A stretch of DNA of 54,565 nucleotides from a virus, in IMG/VR virus record IMGVR_UViG_3300001844_000164, positions 1 through 54,565 of that record; one strand, written 5' to 3'. Below are positions 52,220 to 54,565 of this stretch, piece by piece. The position numbers and the translations under genes are program-made. The notes below the pieces were generated by a model. It had not been told where the DNA came from. It worked only from the letters and a program-made list of their open reading frames with translations, and did not search any database. Each line of letters begins with the position of its first letter. The stretch's first letter is position 1.

Positions 52220-52398
52220 GGCTCCTCATCCTCGACTTCGATCCATCCCGGATGCAGCACGACCTTGCCGTTGAAGTTATCGGCCGAATGGAGGTCCATG
52301 AACGAACCGTCCACGTCCTTCACCACGACCGGCGTCATCCTATGCACGCCACGCGCCCGCATCCGGGCCACAATCTCCTCGAGTTGCGCGAGCGTCAT
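52216..52398 (-). CDS. Hypothetical 60-aa protein
   Basis: Start at ATG 52398 and stop in the ATGA overlap with the tiny membrane gene. The product MTLAQLEEIVARMRARGVHRMTPVVVKDVDGSFMDLHSADNFNGKVVLHPGWIEVEDEEP is given only in parts here: it starts with a helix and then has a compact beta segment with TPVVVKDVDG and KVVLHPGW. Similar small phage proteins with the MTLAQLEEIV start occur in early regions. No function known. It overlaps the RHH-like gene upstream by ATGA. Confidence 0.65.
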   Translation of the reverse strand: MTLAQLEEIVARMRARGVHRMTPVVVKDVDGSFMDLHSADNFNGKVVLHPGWIEVEDEEP

Positions 52399-52742
52399 GT
52401 CCGGACTCCGAACTCCGGCGCGGACGCGACGGCAACGGACACCAGGCCGTTGAGCGAACCATAACCCAGCCGCTTCGCCGCGATGCGGTACGCAACCAGC
52501 GTGCGTGGCGAGCAGGAGAACGCGAGCGGGCGCGACGTGAGCTTGCTGTTCAGTCGCGAGTACAGGAGCCGCACCGGCCCGTAGGCCGGCTTGGTCCGCG
52601 ACGGCGACAGGAAGCCGTCCAGGGCGCCGCGGATGACCGCAGAACGCGATTGGTGCGTGTGGTGGGCAAGGCAATCAACCGCTTCAGCGATGACGCCAGG
52701 AGGGCGCAGCGTGGTGACCGCGCGTCGTGTATCAGGACTCAT
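52395..52742 (-). CDS. Ribbon-helix-helix-like protein, first gene of leftward operon
   Basis: The ATG at 52742 is favoured over the in-frame ATG at 52808 because MSPDTRRAVTTLRPPGVIAEAVDCLAHHTHQSRSAVIRGALDGFL begins with a typical RHH layout: a strand, then two helices with a SRSAVIRGA second helix. The C-terminal half (RLNSKLTSRPLAFSCSPRTLVAYRIAAKRLGYGSLNGLVSVAVASA) is a second helical region. 115 residues. It is the most upstream leftward gene and may autoregulate the operon. Spacer 52743-52894 upstream carries no late-type promoter in the leftward direction. Confidence 0.65.
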   Translation of the reverse strand: MSPDTRRAVTTLRPPGVIAEAVDCLAHHTHQSRSAVIRGALDGFLSPSRTKPAYGPVRLLYSRLNSKLTSRPLAFSCSPRTLVAYRIAAKRLGYGSLNGLVSVAVASAPEFGVRT

Positions 52743-52894
52743 GGGACGGGTAGGTGAAACGACGGTTGCGAGGCCACGGCCAAACTCAAGCGCGGAAGTT
52801 ACCAACATGTATTACACCCCCAGGGGCAGTAAGTGTTTCTGCGCTTGAATTCGCGGGCGGGCACCGCAGCGTCGCGAGCCGTCCCTACCAAGAC
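52743..52894. promoter_or_regulatory. Divergent intergenic region (early control region)
   Basis: This 152-bp gap separates the leftward operon from the lysozyme gene. It contains GTGTAATACATG (leftward reading) near 52803-52814 and GTCCCTACCA (52881-52890) 4 nt before the lysozyme ATG. No consensus -35/-10 pair of the late type is seen. It is the likely site of the leftward promoter and of regulatory binding, but the exact promoter cannot be placed from sequence. Confidence 0.5.
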
Positions 52895-53278
52895 ATGAAA
52901 CACATCGCGATGTACCTCGCGCTGCTGGCGTTCGCGCATGCAGCGCCCCCTCCGGGCTTTTTCAAGGCCCTGCACCAAGTGGAAACAGGCGGAAGGCTCG
53001 GTGCCATCCGTGGAGATAGCGGGAAGGCGCTCGGGCCCCTGCAAATTCACAAGAGCTATCACCAGGATGCCAGGGTGCCTGGCGAATACATCCAGGTCGC
53101 CGACTACGAGTACGCCGTGCGCGTTGTATCCGCGTACCTGCGACGCTACGCCCGGGCCGCCTGGGAATCGGGCGATGTCGTCACCCTGGCCCGCGTCCAC
53201 AACGGAGGGCCAAAGGGCCACACCAAGCCGGCGACCGAGCGGTATGCGGCGAAGGTCCTTGCCGCGATGGGAAAGTAA
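52895..53278 (+). CDS. Lysozyme/transglycosylase-like endolysin
   Basis: The ATG at 52895 gives 127 residues with an N-terminal signal-type hydrophobic segment (residues 1-17, MKHIAMYLALLAFAHAA). After it, FFKALHQVETGGRLGAIRGDSGKALGPLQIHKSYHQDA carries a catalytic Glu in VETGG (E30) and the GPLQIH glycan-binding motif seen in transglycosylase/lysozyme-type phage enzymes. It probably degrades peptidoglycan; an export signal suggests a SAR or secreted endolysin. It lies far from the holin-like gene at 10124 but next to the contig ends. Confidence 0.78.
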   Translation: MKHIAMYLALLAFAHAAPPPGFFKALHQVETGGRLGAIRGDSGKALGPLQIHKSYHQDARVPGEYIQVADYEYAVRVVSAYLRRYARAAWESGDVVTLARVHNGGPKGHTKPATERYAAKVLAAMGK

Positions 53279-53282
53279 CGCG

Positions 53283-53495
53283 ATGAAAGCAATACTCGAA
53301 TTCAACCTGCCTGACGACCAGGCGCAGTACACCCTGGCCAACGCGGCATCGGCCATGCACTCCGTCCTCGTCGACCTGGACGTCGAGATGCGCCACATCA
53401 TCAAGTACCAGGACGACGCAACGCCCGAGGTTCGCGCCCTGGCTGAACACATCCGGCGGGAAATCGGCGAGATCCTGGAGCAATTAGACGGCTAA
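53283..53495 (+). CDS. Conserved small phage protein, 70 aa
   Basis: Begins 4 nt after the lysozyme stop. The sequence MKAILEFNLPDDQAQYTLANAASAMHSVLVDLDVEMRHIIKYQDD is the hallmark of a small helical protein found in many podo- and siphophages; a charged helix with VRALAEHIRREIGEILEQL follows. Function is not established; the acidic, helical nature has led to suggestions of regulation or binding to a host protein. It ends just before a strong terminator. Confidence 0.78.
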   Translation: MKAILEFNLPDDQAQYTLANAASAMHSVLVDLDVEMRHIIKYQDDATPEVRALAEHIRREIGEILEQLDG

Positions 53496-53526
53496 TCGGG
53501 ATGTGAAGGGAAACTGATGGACCGCG

Positions 53527-53556
53527 AGCCCGGGAGACGGAAATCCCGGGCTTTTT
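53527..53556 (+). terminator. Rho-independent terminator
   Basis: AGCCCGGGA (53527-53535) and TCCCGGGCT (53544-53552) form a perfect 9-bp stem with an 8-nt loop, followed by TTTTT. It ends the lysozyme unit and isolates the iteron region downstream. Confidence 0.9.
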
Positions 53557-53565
53557 CGTGCCTGG

Positions 53566-53825
53566 GTGACAGAGTGACAAGGCGGTGACAGGGGGTTGTC
53601 ACCGCTTAACTCACTAGGCACCAGAGGGATCGGTGAGAAGTGACAAAGTGACAAGAAAATTTTCAAACCCTTATATATAAATTTCATATTCATACTTATC
53701 TTATTACCATTCTCTCTCACACATATTTAGAAAATTATGTCACTCTGTCACTAGCTCCGTAAGTCGTTGGCGCCCTAGGCCGGATTCGGTGACAAGTGTT
53801 TGTCACTCGCTGTCACCTTTGTCAC
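53566..53825. promoter_or_regulatory. Origin-like region: GTGACA/TGTCAC iterons around an AT-rich island
   Basis: Six GTGACA (53566, 53574, 53585, 53640, 53648, 53789) and six TGTCAC (53597, 53738, 53746, 53801, 53811, 53820) lie in 260 bp. Pairs spaced 8 bp (GTGACA-nn-GTGACA) flank an AT-rich stretch (53654-53737) on the left and face inverted pairs (TGTCAC-nn-TGTCAC) on its right. GCGGTGACA-GGGGGT-TGTCACCGC (53582-53605) is a perfect 9-bp inverted repeat. The AT-rich island stands out strongly in a GC-rich genome and could be a DNA-unwinding element. It is adjacent to the terminase small subunit gene, so a packaging (pac/cos) site is an alternative. Confidence 0.65.
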
Positions 53826-53935
53826 CGCCTCCGATCCTGGCCAATTTGCGGGCCATCGGCCGCCTTGCCGCTGTCCTGACCCTCGGACGGCGAAACACCA
53901 GGCTGAAACGCGAACAGACGGCGCCCGGCGGGCCC

Positions 53936-53964
53936 TTGTGCGCTTCGCGCCAGGCTGGTACGTT
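53936..53964 (+). promoter_or_regulatory. Late-type promoter P9 (terminase small subunit)
   Basis: TTGTGC (53936-53941) after GGCCC, a 17-nt spacer and TACGTT (53959-53964), then 12 nt to the ATG at 53977. It lies in the 481-bp gap 53496-53976, which otherwise holds the terminator and the iteron/AT-rich region and no gene. Confidence 0.65.
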
Positions 53965-53976
53965 GGGGCGTCCCGC

Positions 53977-54510
53977 ATGGCCAAGCCGAACATCTTCTCC
54001 GACGTTCACCTCAAGTTCATCCGTCATGCGTACATGCGGATGATGCTGCCGCCCTCCGAGGTCACGGCTCACCTCAACGCCAAGTACAAGACCGACTACG
54101 CAGTCACCCAGGTGCAGCGCGTCATCAACGGCCGCGGCTGGTCGAAGCGGCGCAAGGCCGTGGTCGAGAAGGCCGGCGAGATCGAGGAGAAGAAGGACTC
54201 GGCGATCGTGCGTGAGCTGGCCGGCGCGCACGCTCGAGTGATGGACAAGGTCGCCCAGGGCGCAGTCGATGGACTCGATCGTGCGGCCGCGTTCGTCCGC
54301 GAAGCGCGCGACGCCCGCTCGCTCAACGCTGCTGCCTCGGCGCTCAAGTCGCTCACCGCAACGTACCGCTGCGCTGCTGGTATCGACACTTCAACTACAG
54401 CCCGAGGCCCGAGCGTGTACCAGTTCAACTTCAGCGCGACGAACATCGACGAGGAGCCCAAGCGCGTGGTCGAGGTCGCCACGACCGAGGCGGATGAGGG
54501 CGACGACTGA
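53977..54510 (+). CDS. terS: Terminase small subunit
   Basis: The ATG at 53977 follows promoter P9 by 12 nt and gives 177 residues. The longer frame from 53800 runs through the iteron and promoter region and is rejected. The N-terminal part (SDVHLKFIRHAYMRMMLPPSEVTAHLNAKYKTDYAVTQVQRVINGRGW) contains a helix-turn-helix DNA-binding domain. A helical oligomerisation part with ELAGAHARVMDKVAQGAVDGLDRAAAFVREARD follows, and an acidic tail (TEADEGDD). It recognises the packaging site and controls the large subunit. The adjacent iteron region may be its binding site. Bases 54511-54565 hold nothing recognisable. Confidence 0.8.
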   Translation: MAKPNIFSDVHLKFIRHAYMRMMLPPSEVTAHLNAKYKTDYAVTQVQRVINGRGWSKRRKAVVEKAGEIEEKKDSAIVRELAGAHARVMDKVAQGAVDGLDRAAAFVREARDARSLNAAASALKSLTATYRCAAGIDTSTTARGPSVYQFNFSATNIDEEPKRVVEVATTEADEGDD

Positions 54511-54565
54511 CAGGTAGCTCGCACTCCGCCCGCCCCGCCCGATCCTCCCCGCTCTCGACCCCGCA

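Noticed and set aside
53484-53720. 78-aa minus-strand open frame in the iteron region
   Set aside because: It covers the AT-rich island and terminator, has no GC3 bias typical of this phage, and ends inside regulatory sequence.
53800-53976. N-terminal extension of the terminase small subunit
   Set aside because: It would run through the iterons and promoter P9; the ATG at 53977 has a promoter at the family's usual distance.
1-54565. tRNA, rRNA and CRISPR arrays
   Set aside because: Looked for cloverleaf-like segments with CCA ends, rRNA-like cores and regularly spaced direct repeats of 25-40 bp; the repeats found are inside protein genes or are short iterons.

Overview
This 54.6-kb window reads as an essentially complete genome (or prophage-derived contig) of a GC-rich, short-tailed (podovirus-type) tailed phage that carries an integrase. 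It has a small and a large terminase subunit, portal, scaffold, major capsid protein, two tail-tube/hub-like proteins, T7-type internal virion (ejection) proteins including a 2968-residue polyvalent protein, many fibre-like proteins, and a leftward replication operon built on a family A DNA polymerase. No host genes, rRNA, tRNA or CRISPR arrays were recognised. The host cannot be named from the sequence; the phage clearly uses a high-GC codon style, and many late genes lack a Shine-Dalgarno sequence.

Layout. 0.1-12.2 kb, rightward: fibre/appendage genes, dominated by a 2413-residue Ser/Ala/Thr/Val repeat protein, then a glycine-rich adhesin, a holin-like membrane protein and a DUF1983-type fibre. 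12.2-19.7 kb: terminase large subunit, a cysteine-rich protein, portal, scaffold and capsid. 19.7-26.9 kb: small membrane protein, collagen-like fibre, tail adaptor and hub, and two internal virion proteins. 27.0-35.9 kb: giant polyvalent protein with a metallopeptidase-like HExxH motif and ADP-ribosyltransferase-like modules. 36.2-39.3 kb: a second fibre cluster, including a 639-residue GQVGT-repeat protein. 39.4-40.4 kb, leftward: DUF932 protein and a small ribbon-helix-helix-like protein. 40.6-41.8 kb: tyrosine integrase, convergently overlapping a leftward excisionase-like gene. 41.8-52.7 kb, leftward: an operon stitched together by ATGA overlaps (excisionase-like, primase-helicase, dATP/dGTP diphosphohydrolase-like, two nucleases, DNA polymerase, DUF2800 nuclease, SF2 helicase, RuvC-like resolvase, small regulators). 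52.9-54.5 kb, rightward: lysozyme-like protein, a small conserved protein, an origin-like iteron/AT-rich region and the terminase small subunit.

Regulation visible in the sequence. Nine rightward sites share a CCTTG-type -35 element (eight CCTTG, one CCTTA), a spacer of exactly 17 nt, and a TAnnnn -10 element. In seven of the nine only 5-10 nt separate the -10 element from the start codon, so the genes downstream would be translated from leaderless or nearly leaderless mRNAs. One such promoter is embedded inside a perfect rho-independent terminator just before the capsid gene and gives a 130-nt structured leader. The leftward genes are different: they are translationally coupled, some have good Shine-Dalgarno sequences, and their control regions carry other shared motifs (ATCCCTACCA, GTAATACA, tandem TCGCGATACCAG).

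The most noteworthy items are the exact-spacing leaderless promoter family, the GTGACA/TGTCAC iteron cluster around an AT-rich island next to the terminase gene, the 404-406-residue super-repeats of the 2413-residue protein, and the recurring Y-S/A-P-G linkers that separate modules of the giant polyvalent protein.
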